A stretch of 64,000 nucleotides of DNA from positions 30,950,193-31,014,192 of the forward strand of contig JAKGHH010000005.1 in NCBI GenBank assembly GCA_022828595.1. The letters are read 5' to 3'. Source of the DNA: Nelumbo lutea (taxonomy: Eukaryota; Streptophyta; Magnoliopsida; Proteales; Nelumbonaceae). Numbering within the stretch: position 1 is the first letter of the stretch; each line of letters starts with the position of its first letter. The position numbers and the translations under genes are program-made. The notes below the pieces were generated by a model. The model did no database searches, was not told the DNA's origin, and saw nothing but the letters and a program-made list of their open reading frames with translations. Shown here one piece after another: positions 19,901-29,561 of the stretch.

Positions 19901-22749
19901 ATTTCTTTCAATAAGTTTAGGCTCCAAAGAAATAGGGAAAAGATTCTTCTAGGCATTCCACTAAATCTTAGCCAAGGTTACCTGTTGCAAAAGACAGCAA
20001 TCCTAACACAAGATCACTGGCATTAATTGTATTCCTTCTTGAAGTGCTGAGACTGCTAACTTCCTCATTATCGTCATCATCCTCAAAATCTTCAATGTCA
20101 TCAACAGATAGTTCCGGAAGCTGTGTTGAGTGGAGGGGCTGTGATTTTGATAGGCTTGACATAATGGGTGAGGGTGTGTAGATAGGAATCTAGGTGGCTC
20201 CCTTCTTGGAGGTGAACCTGAATGGTCAAGATTTGTAACCAAAAAGAATTCATTGGTAGAACCTGTATTATTCTGAAAGAACAAGATAAGTCATAGGTTG
20301 CAATCACATTATTGTTATATTTGTAAACATGTGGAAATAAATTGTGGGCCTTAGCTAATATCTGGGGATATAGGAGAACTGGCTAGTACTTTTTCACTAT
20401 TAATCATTATCTTTAAGGGTTCCTGCTGTGATACGGTTCACCATCCATTGCCCTGATGATGACACGTTTCTAGAGTCCAAAAGGCCAAAAGTATAAATGA
20501 TGAAATGGGATGATTATATCCATTTGTTTGAGGATTAAAACTTTTATTTCTGAACGTTTTCTTATCTTGGAAGAAATAATTGGAATGAGTTGTTTGTCTA
20601 TCTCTTAACTTCTACTTAGGATGATTGAGTCTCTAAATGTACGAGTTTGTGAGGGTATTTTTTAATGGTTGATAGAGTTGTATCTCTACTGTAACATTAG
20701 ACTATTAGCATTTGCTTCTCTCTATTTGATTTTCAACTGTTATACTGATAAGTTGTCGTACTTATTTAGTTAATGATCCTTTTGTTAGAAATTACTGCTG
20801 ATACTGGCATTAAGGGTTGATTTTGATTTGTATTGGTTTATACACCTGATGATAAAAGCAGGGTCTTGTTGCCCAGTGAATGGGCCTCTCGTAAACTTCA
20901 GGGAAATTATTTACATTGTTATTGGGTGAACCTCTGTTTGTATCCTTCATGACAGAAGGTTCAGTAAATGATGTTACATTATAGACACTATTTGATGCTT
21001 TGTTAGTGATTCTTTTGACTGTTCATCTATTAACTTCTAATTAGGATGATTGAGTGTTTGGATTTATAAGTTCGTCTGCTCTATTGACTGAACTGTATGA
21101 GGGGATTTTCTTATGACTGATGGAGTTGTAGGAATTACTGCTGACACTGGCATTGAGAATTGATTTTGCATTGTATTGGTTTAACACCTGATGATAAAAG
21201 CAGGGTCCTGTTGCTCATGTGAACGGATCTCTCGTAAATTTCAGGGAAATTATTTACATTGTTATTGGGTGAACCTCTGTTTTTTTCCTTTGTTCCTGAA
21301 GGTTCAGTAAATGATGTTACATTATGACACTATTTGATGATTTGCTGGTGATTCTTTCAATTTTCTGAATTAATGCTAATGTGATGGCATATAAATTGCT
21401 CATGGTGTTTTTGCATCAGTAGGGGTTCTAACTTGCGCTTCCTCAGAAAATGTTTTAAATGCTATGTCCAAATGGTGCAATATCTTTGTTGAAATTCTGA
21501 AAATAAGCAGCAACTAAATAAATGATAATAATAAGCAAGCTACCTTGCTTGCATTCTAAAACCGGTAGCTTCTGTGCCGTTCCTGCCTGCTGGAATTGAT
21601 GTGAATGATCATGACAGCTCTTTAAATCCTAATCAGTCTGATTAGATATCTCACTGAAACAAGTGATCCTGTTATGTCTCTGTTTTCTTTTCGGATTCCA
21701 AGGATGAGCAACATCATTTATGAGGAGCCGGACAACAGACTCCTCAGATAAAGATGGAAGGGAGAGTTGGTTTTGGCATCATTAAGTTTTTGCTTCAACA
21801 AATTGAAATTAGTACAGTTTTCCTTTGATTTGTATGTTTTAGTAACCTTTGCCAGGGCTAATACTGCATACTTGTTCATCCTTTTGCATTTGTTGTGTTT
21901 TTGTTTTCATTTTTTTGATTCTATTAATTTGAAAATCTTGAATTTATGCTATATTCCTTGCTTCCTCAGAACACTAGAGAGACTGCCCATGCAATTAGAA
22001 AGTTGCCTTTGGCCAAGGCTAAAAGGTATTTGGAGGATGTGTTGGCCCACAAGCAAGCCATTCCATTCCAACGCTTCTGTGGGGGTGTTGGTCGAACTGC
22101 TCAAGCAAAGAACCGTCATCCAAATGGACAGGGACGTTGGCCTATTAAGTCTGCCAAATTCATTCTAGATTTGCTTAAGAATGCTGAGAGTAATGCAGAT
22201 GTATGTTTGATTCTAGCTGGCTATTGATTTCGTTTTCTTCAAACTTTTAGATAACTATCTACATTCTAGTGTCACCCTTATTTATTTTCCAGGTGAAAGG
22301 TTTGGATGTGGATTCATTGTATATTTCCCACATCCAGGTAAACCAGGCTCAGAAGCAGAGGCGCCGCACTTACCGTGCTCATGGGAGAATCAACCGTGAG
22401 TTTGTTAACTTGTTATTAATTTTTACGAACTTCTTTTAAATTTAGCCTGTGTTTATTTAATGAGACTGTCTATTTTGTATGACAGCCTATATGTCTTCTC
22501 CCTGCCACATTGAGGTGATCTTGTCTGAAAAGGAAGAAGCTGTAAAGAAAGAGGTAATCACTGTTATTTGATTATACAAGAACAATAGCATTAATGAAAT
22601 AAGCCCAAGGACTAGGGTAAGAAAAATGTGGTTTGTTGTGTCTTGATAGACTACTGATGTTGGATCTTTCTGTTTTGCAGCTTGAGACTCAGCTAGCTCC
22701 AAGAAAACCCAAAAAGGCTCAAGCTCTAAGAAGTGGTGCTTCTTCTTGA
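16913..22749 (+). CDS. RPL17: 60S ribosomal protein L17 (uL22), seven coding exons
   Basis: Structural protein of the large cytosolic ribosomal subunit; uL22 lines the peptide exit tunnel. Coding exons: 16913-16915 (ATG only), 17009-17045, 17308-17348, 21970-22200, 22293-22395, 22486-22553 and 22681-22749. All introns have GT-AG ends. Together they total 552 bases, or 183 residues plus stop, close to the usual plant length. Motifs in order: [107 protein letters not shown] and [15 protein letters not shown]. There is no frameshift or stop, so this is probably a functional gene and not a retrocopy. Intron 3 is unusually long (17349-21969) because it holds inserted DNA, including an antisense gene fragment. 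Confidence 0.96.
17483..17541 (+). repeat. 59-bp direct repeat, left copy, RPL17 intron 3
   Basis: Starts ATTATTGTTATATTTGTAAA and ends TTTGGGG. An imperfect copy lies at 20308-20367. The two bracket the 2.77-kb block that carries the antisense gene fragments. Confidence 0.85.
17526..18450 (-). pseudogene. unidentified antisense reading frame in RPL17 intron 3
   Basis: The minus strand has a 205-codon open stretch (18450-17833). It contains [60 protein letters not shown] and [20 protein letters not shown]. After a frameshift near 17830 it seems to continue as [21 protein letters not shown] and [17 protein letters not shown]. The layout (basic N-part, GxGW-like block) resembles proteins often found in plant repeat DNA, but I cannot assign a family. 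It reads against RPL17 transcription. No start context or splice logic ties it to the PATROL1 piece next to it. Confidence 0.45.
18467..18506 (+). other. possible tRNA-derived SINE head (A box and weak B box)
   Basis: TAGCTGAGCTGG (18467-18478) fits the RNA polymerase III A-box consensus exactly. About 17 bases further on, CCTTTCGAGATC weakly resembles a B box. A complete SINE cannot be outlined, so this stays tentative. Confidence 0.3.
18709..18789 (+). repeat. SINE-like conserved plant repeat domain
   Basis: The segment contains GGGCAGCCCGGTGCATGAGG and ends ATGTACGCGGCCTTACCCCT. This pair of motifs is dispersed widely in angiosperm genomes and is associated with SINE 3' regions. No A tail or duplication is clear here. 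Confidence 0.6.
19020..20272 (-). pseudogene. PATROL1-like (unc-13/DUF810) gene fragment, three exons, antisense in RPL17 intron 3
   Basis: Three minus-strand exons keep their introns. Exon A (20272-19982): [20 protein letters not shown], a frameshift, then [20 protein letters not shown] and [13 protein letters not shown]. Exon B (19377-19311): [20 protein letters not shown]. Exon C (19173-19020): [19 protein letters not shown], a TAA stop at 19073-19071, then a GLLEAM block. Order, spacing and splice sites (GT-AG) match the N-terminal part of Arabidopsis PATROL1 (At5g06970), a MUN-domain protein that moves the AHA1 proton pump to the plasma membrane. The frameshift, the stop and the missing 3' half make it a fragment copied from genomic DNA. 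Exons B and C also join one base out of frame. Confidence 0.88.
20308..20367 (+). repeat. 59-bp direct repeat, right copy, RPL17 intron 3
   Basis: Matches 17483-17541 with a few substitutions and marks the right end of the inserted block. Confidence 0.85.
20600..21370 (+). repeat. diverged tandem duplication in RPL17 intron 3
   Basis: Two copies, starting near 20600 and 21025, share AACTTCTA.TTAGGATGATT, then ACACCTGATGATAAAAGCAG and GGGAAATTATTTACATTGTT. The first copy has about 100 extra bases in the middle. This is non-coding intron sequence. Confidence 0.85.
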
Positions 22750-23388
22750 GCAGTGGGGTACAGGGGTTCGTTGCTAAAGGATGGTCTTAATCATTGCAAC
22801 TTCTCTTTAGAGGACGATTTTTGTTTCTTTTGGATCAAACTTTGTTATTAGGAGGTAATGAGATCTGTTGTTATTAAACAAAATTTGCTACTTATATTTT
22901 GGTTTGGTTGCCGTGGAATTTTGTACCATGATGAAATAGTTAAATATTAAATGATCAGTAAAAAGTGGGGCGAATAGGTCATTTGGGAGTCTTGCCATTT
23001 AATTTTGCCAAATATCTTCAAGGTTGACCCTTTTGTCATGGCTTTGAGCAATATGGCAACGTTTAAATTATTCCTATTAAATCAGATTTGTTTCCTTGAA
23101 AAACAAAGTGGTCTATTTGTTTGACAAATTGAAGTGCAGAAGTGGAAATGTGGAATCTGATTGCCGTATATTGACGATACGCCTACAAGTGGCTGATCTT
23201 CATATACATTCTAAACATTCTTACGTTGCCCTGAATTGATGTGCACCAAATGATCTTTTAGATGTAACCAAATTAAAATAAATTGGAAATAGAAAGACAC
23301 GTTATTACCCCTAAGCCATGGTTGCTTTAGCAGTCTAGCATAAATCATTCTAGTACTACATATCTAGCCAATTTCAACTACTTACTAA
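22750..23388. other. RPL17 3' untranslated and downstream sequence
   Basis: T-rich sequence after the stop codon, then unassigned DNA up to the MITE at 23389. I see no second gene. Confidence 0.6.
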
Positions 23389-23714
23389 GGGCCTGTTTGG
23401 TGTGTTGTTTTGAGAAGATCTTCTAATAGTTCTGACATGTAAAAGATGTATTGAGTTTTTGCATTAAGATCTGAGCAGCCCGAAGTATGTTTGGTAAATG
23501 TACATTTTTCCGCATGAGGATAAAATATGAAAGACGTGGAAAGCTTCATTTGAAACTTCTCGAAATCAGTCCAAAATAGGCTTCTTGTGTCTTTTTGATG
23601 TTCTGTTTTTTGGCGGTTAAATTTCCGCGAGCCAAATGAGAATAGATTGAAAATCGGTCTTCCCGATTTATAAACAGCTGAAAGACTATACGAAAAGACA
23701 CGCCAAACAGACCC
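23389..23714 (-). mobile_element. MITE copy 1 (PIF/Harbinger-like, GGGCCTGTTTGG ends)
   Basis: 326 bp with terminal inverted repeats GGGCCTGTTTGGTGTG and, on the other strand, GGGTCTGTTTGGCGTG. Its reverse complement aligns along its whole length with 27489-27838. The flanks are TAA and TAT, consistent with a 3-bp target duplication that has mutated. It is non-coding; chance open frames within it have no meaning. Confidence 0.85.
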
Positions 23715-23917
23715 TATGTCAAGCAGGGAGAGAGACTGCAAGAAAGAGAGATGGGAATGATTACTTGCTGCCAATCACTCACCTAATTGGTCCAGACCTG
23801 TGTCAGTGATGTTCTCATCTTTTATAAATCCCTATAAACGACGTCAAACATCAGGGTTATCTGAAACTTTCCAGTGATCTTGGCCCCTAGATGACAGTTT
23901 CAAATTAAGTTCAGGGC

Positions 23918-24186
23918 ATGGTTTTCAAAACTGGTCTGAACTGGATGGTCCGGAAAAGCCGGGAACTGGTCAGATGATCGGCTTTGTTTTATCCCAATAT
24001 TTTGCCAAAAACTGTTGATTTTGTCACTAAATCGTTCACTGGGAGAGTTGAATCGTTCAGACCGTTCAAACCATCCAATAATTTTAACTGTTTTATTTTT
24101 AAATTTTTTTATCAGAATGGGCCGTCCGTTGGAACCGGACCCCTAACCGGTTCGTTGTCCGGCTCTATTTTAAAATCCTTGGTTTA
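23918..24186. repeat. CCGG-rich dispersed repeat, possible MITE
   Basis: Starts CATGGTTTTCAAAACTGGTC and ends CTATTTTAAAATCCTTGGTT, so the ends are imperfect inverted repeats. The interior is rich in CCGG and GGTTCGTTC words. This form is common among short non-autonomous plant elements. There is no coding content. Confidence 0.5.
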
Positions 24187-24940
24187 GGGTAAGGCATATC
24201 AAAATCAAGCGTTCAGTTGGTTAAGGCATTCAAATGGGACCTCTTCCACTTTAGCCTTCAACAATTCCGAATATAAAAACTGTTGAAGGCGGGATATTGT
24301 TCCCTTGCTCCCTCATCCACTATCGGTGATCTGACGAATCCTAAGACTCCGAAACCCTCCTGCCCGGAAACGTAACTAATCTCCTTGGTAGGCATCAAGA
24401 AGCTGAAGCTTATCAAACTAGACAGACCTTGAAGCGCTTCAAGTGGATCATGTCATTCTTGAATATTTCAAACGTCATTTGATCAGATTATGCTGCACAG
24501 GAATCCAATGTGGAACCTTCTCCAGATACCCATCCAGAATTTTTCCGTTGAAGAAGTGGAGGACGATGAGATAGTGATTCTAGATCATGAATCTTAGCCT
24601 TTCTATTGCATATAAAACTATAGAGCAAGGGTGGCTCATTTTCTCAATGGAGGAGTACAGATGGAACCCATCCTTTCCTCATCCAACCTTCTCAAATGGC
24701 TCAATCTCCCTACCTCTCTCATTAGATTTCTGCTTTGGTTTGCCTCCATGTTTCAGCTTTTGCAGGGATTTCAAATTTCCTTTAACACTTATTGGCACCT
24801 TAAATCCTTAGGGAATTTATAGTATGACCCATGGTTGTAAACAAGAATGTGTCTCAGATTTTGAAGCTTTAGTATTCCAATTGATAATCAAGATACATAG
24901 GCATGTTTGAGATCACGTCTCTAGGCTAAGCTTCTCAATA
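24187..24940. other. no gene seen
   Basis: Unassigned sequence between the CCGG-rich repeat and the NBS-LRR fragment. Short frames have no family motif. Confidence 0.4.
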
Positions 24941-25581
24941 GAGTTGGGGAGTATCTAGATTTTGGTATACCTCAGACTTTAAATACCTTAAATGGAACAG
25001 GTTGATAAATTCATCTGGAAGCAACTCAATACCGGAACCTTTCAAATCCAACGCCTTCAGAAGCCTGCAACCATAGAAGAGTGTTCTGGTAAATGAGTTA
25101 CGTTGGGTAGTGTAGCTACTTGGAACATGAAGATAGAATGGTACACAAGGTTCTCTCTTTTTGCTACTTTTCCACAATAACTCCTATGGATTGATAGGCG
25201 TCTGATCTTCTGGTTTGTTCATTATAACATTGCCATCAACATCAAATGTTGCTGAAATGTTTTGGTCCCTTGACTTTGCAAGAATAAATTCGTGCAGAAG
25301 GTCATGGATTTTGCAACTTTGGCTCTCCCATCACTGGTTGTTTCTACCATTTGAATTAAGCTTCTGTTGGTAAGCTAATAGAAGTAGCTCTCTCCAACTT
25401 CTTCTATTGTGTTTCCTGGTCTTCGTTGGATAAATCCTTCTACCATTTATAACCAAATTAGTCTCATCCGCTCAATTGATTTATCCTTAGAGAAGATGCT
25501 TAAATGCAAGAAAAAAGATTTATGGAAGATCGTGATAACTGAGAAAATATTCGGTTGATGCCCTTAAGTTGGTAATCATGC
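24941..25581 (-). pseudogene. NBS-LRR (RPM1-like CC-NBS-LRR) fragment, copy 1
   Basis: The minus strand encodes the end of the NB-ARC winged-helix region (CKIHDLLHEFILAKSRDQN, the MHD-type motif as IHD) and then the first leucine-rich repeats (LFYGCRLLKALDLKGSGIEL, LPDEFINLFHLRYL). Such proteins are intracellular immune receptors. Only about 210 codons are present, with stops, and the nucleotide-binding core is missing. A second copy with almost the same ends lies at 50296-50942. Confidence 0.85.
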
Positions 25582-25700
25582 CCTTAAGTTTATTGCGGCA
25601 GTTTTTGAAAGGGATAAAAGGCAACTGCCGCTAGAAATATTGGTCTGCAGCCACAACCTGTCAGTCTTACCCTTAAGTTGGTAATGATGCCCTTAAGCTT
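25560..25700. repeat. 27-bp direct repeats around a short inverted repeat
   Basis: CCCTTAAGTTGGTAATCATG (25561) recurs with one change near 25671. Between the copies is GCGGCAGTT...AACTGCCGC, a 9-bp inverted repeat like CACTA sub-terminal motifs. The NBS-LRR copy at 50 kb lacks this insert. Confidence 0.65.
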
Positions 25701-25969
25701 GTAGTCTCTTTCTCTCTCTCAACGAATTTCACACCACAAACCGAGTAGGGTTTTTCCCCACGCCTCTTCCTCTACACATTTCTTCTCTTCTCGCCCTCTC
25801 CGTCTCTCTCCTCTCTTGGTCGTCTTTTCCTCTCATCCAAATTTCAAACCACCGGTCTCGACTAAACCACCGGTAGTGTGAAATTTGACTGCTATTTCTT
25901 AAAACTGTTTCGACACACTGGCTCAAGTTCAACTAATTAATCCAGACTTGCTCAAGGACGAGAGAGAGA

Positions 25970-26095
25970 GAGAGAGAGGCAATTGATTTGAAGCCTTTTT
26001 GCAGTGTATAGAAAGAAAGGGGAGAAAGGAAAATGGAGATGGACGACGAGGAGCTAGAAAAGCGATCAACAGGACGAGAGAGAGAGAGAGAGAAC
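25970..26095. repeat. (GA)n tracts in leader and first exon of ERCC1 pseudogene
   Basis: Two GA-rich tracts (25960-25978 and 26076-26092) sit on either side of the ATG at 26033. Confidence 0.6.
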
Positions 26096-28099
26096 GAGAA
26101 GAAGTCAATAGTTATAAAGATACCCTCATGTCAAGAAGCCTTTGAGACATCTCAAGCAAAACCCCCACCTCTCTTCCATCCCTCTTCCTCCTTTGTTGAA
26201 AGCCTTCTTCTTCATTAAAAACTCCAAATTCTACTCCACTCCTCCTCCCACTTCTTCATCACAGTCTGTGCCTTCATAGGTGAACTCGACTTCGAGGTCT
26301 ATCTTTGATTCTTTCCTCTATCTGCCTGTATTCTTTTACAACAAAAATTTAAAAAAAAATAGGGTTTTTAGGCTTGTACGGAGCTGATATTTCTATTATT
26401 AAAGGCAATCAAAGGCTTCTTGTTCTTTATCTTCTACTTCTACTTCTGTTTCTGTTCCTCCTTCGGCGTGGTCTCTTTCTGTTCAAAATTGTAACACAAT
26501 CCTTGTAAGCCATAGATAGGTTAGTCCATCTCTTTCAGTTTGTCTATTGGTAAACACATCCTGTCTTTGCTTTAATGTAGTATTCGAAGTATTTGTTTTG
26601 TATATTAATGAAATTAATTTTCTTTGTGATTATTCTACACTATTAGTGATAGGTGATACAATCTTGAATTGATTATTTCTTAACCATCTTGATTTCCCAT
26701 TATTGGCTGGCATCCATAGCTTTCGTTGAACTTTGAATTGTGTTCAAAACTTAATTTATTCTAAACTAGAGGGATCCATGATTAATTTGTTTGAATTGCC
26801 TACTAATACTAGCTTTTATATATTTTCTTGGATTAAATTGACTGTTGATGCAGTCTTCGGTATCATCTGCTTCATCTAAATTACCTATATTATTGAACGA
26901 GGGAATTAAATAAGAACTTCAAGCTCTGTGTTGTTTTGTGCCATGTTGGCATTGCAAGCCATCCTGCTCTTTTATTTACTTGAGCAGTACTTCTATGTCT
27001 ATTTTCCTTTCTTTTTTTTGTGGTAATGGTTGAGTTTTTATATAGAATGCTTACCAGAAAGAATTCTTATTCAATAAATGTTATTTTTCCTTATTTCTAT
27101 TTTTTATGTTATTTTTGTTAAGGAGGATTAAGCTTTTACTTGAAGTGACAAGGACAACTTTACTTCATGATTATTGTACCCTTCTTTGTGGATGGAGGTG
27201 TTGCACCATTATTTTTCTTTCTTGTTGTGATATATATTTTTGTTCTTTTCAAGGAATTAGTACCAAATGACATTATTTTCTATTCATTACTACCTGGAAT
27301 ATTTGATAAAATTTTGTTTGTTGTGATCAATATTTTAAGATATGATGTCCAATATCCTAATAAAACATCTTCAATTTGCTTTTGTTGACAATCTTTCTTT
27401 TATTCTCCAGCTTGGAGGAATGTGGCTGATATTTGGACATTAAAATAAGCCTGTTGATATCATTCAAGGGCAGATGGATAAAAACTACGGGCCCGTTTGG
27501 CGCATCTTTCCACGTGGTCTTTCGGCTGTTTACAAGCTGGGAAGACCAAAAATCAGTCTATTTCTGTTTGGCACACAAAAGATCTAGCCACCAAAAGATG
27601 GGGATGCCAAAAAGATGCGAGAAGCCCATTTTGGGCTGATTTCAGGAAGCTCCAAATGAAGCTTCTCGCGTCTTTCACATTTTAATCTCGCACGGAAAGA
27701 CCCGAAATGATGCATGGAAAGATGTGCGTCTGCCAAACGGTCTTCGGGCTGCCTAGATCTTATGTCAAAAGCTCAATGTGTGTTTTGACTATCAGAGCTA
27801 CAAGAAGATCTTCTCAAAAAGACTTGCCAAACGGGCCCTACATGTCACAAGTATATATCATTGTACAATCTTTGTTGTAGTGGTTAGATATTGCCAGCTC
27901 ACACTTCTTGAAGTCAATTTTCAGGACATAGAATATTGTGCTTTCCCTTTGGATATAAAATATTTAGCACAAAGTACTCTTTCCAACTTGCTTCAACTAA
28001 AGTTTCTCTTTTCATTTTTTTAATAGCTGTCTCATGCCCTTACGACAGTTCGACATGTTAAAAAAAACTGATGTAGTCACCCTTGGGTCGGCTTTCGGA
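26033..28099 (+). pseudogene. ERCC1: ERCC1-like DNA-repair gene, unprocessed and broken
   Basis: ERCC1 pairs with XPF as the 5' junction endonuclease of nucleotide excision repair. Blocks in correct order on the plus strand: 26033-26270, VIKIPSCQEAFETSQAKPPP then, after a frameshift, FIKNSKFYSTPPP; about 26450-26513, CNTILVSHR; 27121-27197, KLLLEVTRTTLLHD and CTLLCGW; 27411-27488, LEECG, a TGA stop, then a frame change to NKPVDIIQGQMD; 28027-28099, LSHALTTVRHVKKTDVVTLG. GT-AG sites flank several blocks, so introns are retained. The central exons (HIRNVRW to YYRIREL region) and the 3' end are not found. A MITE sits within one exon. It cannot make ERCC1. Confidence 0.85.
27489..27838 (+). mobile_element. 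MITE copy 2, inserted in ERCC1 pseudogene exon
   Basis: 350 bp with GGGCCCGTTTGGCGCATC at one end and the inverted GGGCCCGTTTGGCAAGTC at the other, flanked by exact TAC duplications (27486-27488, 27839-27841). It is of the same family as 23389-23714 in opposite orientation. The 3-bp duplication and GGGCC.GTTTGG ends fit PIF/Harbinger MITEs. Removing it with one TAC restores the ERCC1 exon reading (QMDKNYMSQ then a GT donor). Confidence 0.92.
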
Positions 28100-28520
28100 G
28101 TAACTTTAATGTCTCCAGTAAGATATTCATAGTTGGTGCCCATATCTTTATTTTCTACCATTTTTTACCATGAATCTAAGATGTTTTTTCCTCTTTGGAC
28201 GATGATTGCTGATGTAGTTAAAATCTCATGATTTATGATATGGTTTATGATTCAAATAGGGAATCCTAAGGGCCCCATTCCAAATTTTATGATTGAATCC
28301 TTTTATGGATAATTCTCATGATTACTGTTTAAACCTACAATTCCATTCATGAACCAAAAATCTTATGATTTATCCAATTATACACTTCCAATTAATTTGA
28401 ACAAAACCTAGCTAGTGTAGTAGTGTTCTACTTTCTCATTTCTTTGTCTTTGTATTTTTTATTGGATTTTTTAGCTTTTACTAGAATAAGACTTCTTTTT
28501 TTTTGGTAAATAGACTTATC
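28100..28520. other. no gene seen
   Basis: ERCC1 pseudogene intron-like sequence and AT-rich DNA up to the copia-2 insertion site. Confidence 0.5.
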
Positions 28521-28525
28521 CTATT

Positions 28526-28556
28526 TGTTTCGACTGCTGCTATAGTAGTCCGAACT

Positions 28557-28589
<33 letters not shown>

Positions 28590-28794
28590 AAGAAGATGAA
28601 AGAACTGTCGAACCTGATAGGCTAAACCCTATCAGTCGACCTCTTAATAGTGATTAGGCTCTAATTAATTATACAAAGACTAAACTGCCCCCACTAAAGT
28701 ATGGGACAGAGAGTCTCTAATAAGACTGCCACATAAGCACATAACTTAACAAAGGTGAGTTGACTAATCTACCCTTATTCGGTTAACTCTAACA
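28526..28794 (-). repeat. copia-2 3' LTR
   Basis: Plus-strand ends TGTTTCGACTGCTGC and GGTTAACTCTAACA. It contains a pure (GAA)n run of about 12 units at 28560-28596 and the inverted repeat CTGATAGG/CCTATCAG. The polypurine tract GAGGGGGAG (minus strand) lies at 28795-28803. Confidence 0.93.
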
Positions 28795-28820
28795 CTCCCC
28801 CTCAAGCTGGAGAATATATG

Positions 28821-29459
28821 TCATAATCCCAGCTTGTTACATATATAGTTCACTCTCCCTGAGTTTAAGGCTTTTGTAAACAAATCTACCCACTGATCAC
28901 TTGAGCCTACATGTTCTGTGCTTATCTCTCCAGTAAGAACCTTCTTCCTCACAAAGTGGCAATCAATCTCTATGTGCTTTGTTCTCTCATGAAAAACAGG
29001 GTTGGATGAGATATGGAGCGCAGCTTGATTGTCACAGTACAATTTCATAGGTTTATCCATGTGGAACTCGATTTCTTGTAGGAGATTCCTCAACCATACT
29101 AATTCACATGTAGTGTGTGCCATGGCTCTGTACTTGGCTTCAGCGCTGCTTCTAGCCACAACCGTCTGCTTTTTACTCTTCCACGTCACAAGATTTCCTC
29201 CAAGAAATGTGTAGTAACCTGTAGTAGATCTTCTATCAGACACAGAGCTTACCCAGTCTGCATCTGTGTACCCAACTACTTCAAGTTTTCCTCCTGGTTT
29301 ATACAATAGCCCACGGCCCGGAGCTCCCTTCAAATATCTTACATTTCTAAGAACTGCATCCCAGTGAGATATACGAGAGTTCTGCATAAATTGGCTCACC
29401 ACACTAATTGCAAAGGAGATTTCTGGTCTCGTGATAGTCAAATAGTTCAGCTTCCCCAC
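28821..29459 (-). CDS. copia-2 RNase H and pol C-terminus
   Basis: 212 codons. It contains GKLNYLTITRPEISFAISVV, SHWDAVLRNVRYLKGAPGRG, GYTDADWVSSVSDRRSTTGY, SAEAKYRAMAHTTCELVWL, LYCDNQAALHI and HIEIDCHFVRKK, then the end VDLFTKAL. This is the standard copia RNase H order with the catalytic D-E-D residues visible (DADW, SAEAKY, CDNQ). It ends about 27 bases before the 3' LTR. Confidence 0.92.
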   Translation of the reverse strand: MGKLNYLTITRPEISFAISVVSQFMQNSRISHWDAVLRNVRYLKGAPGRGLLYKPGGKLEVVGYTDADWVSSVSDRRSTTGYYTFLGGNLVTWKSKKQTVVARSSAEAKYRAMAHTTCELVWLRNLLQEIEFHMDKPMKLYCDNQAALHISSNPVFHERTKHIEIDCHFVRKKVLTGEISTEHVGSSDQWVDLFTKALNSGRVNYICNKLGL

Positions 29460-29561
29460 TAGTCATCTATACCTTCCAGGATCATCAAATATTTCCCCTG
29501 TATCACTGTTCAACTTAACATTTGGTTCCATAGGGTTCTCAGCCGGTTTTGCACCTAACAA

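Noticed and set aside
17542..20307. Helitron as carrier of the PATROL1 fragment
   Set aside because: I found no TC start, no CTRR end with hairpin, and Helitrons do not make long flanking duplications; left open only as a weak possibility.
16913..22749. RPL17 as a processed pseudogene, as is common for ribosomal proteins
   Set aside because: Six introns with GT-AG sites, an intact frame and the normal length argue for a real gene.
23385..23774. 129-codon minus-strand frame over MITE copy 1
   Set aside because: It runs across a non-coding inverted-repeat element and is not shared by the sister copy.
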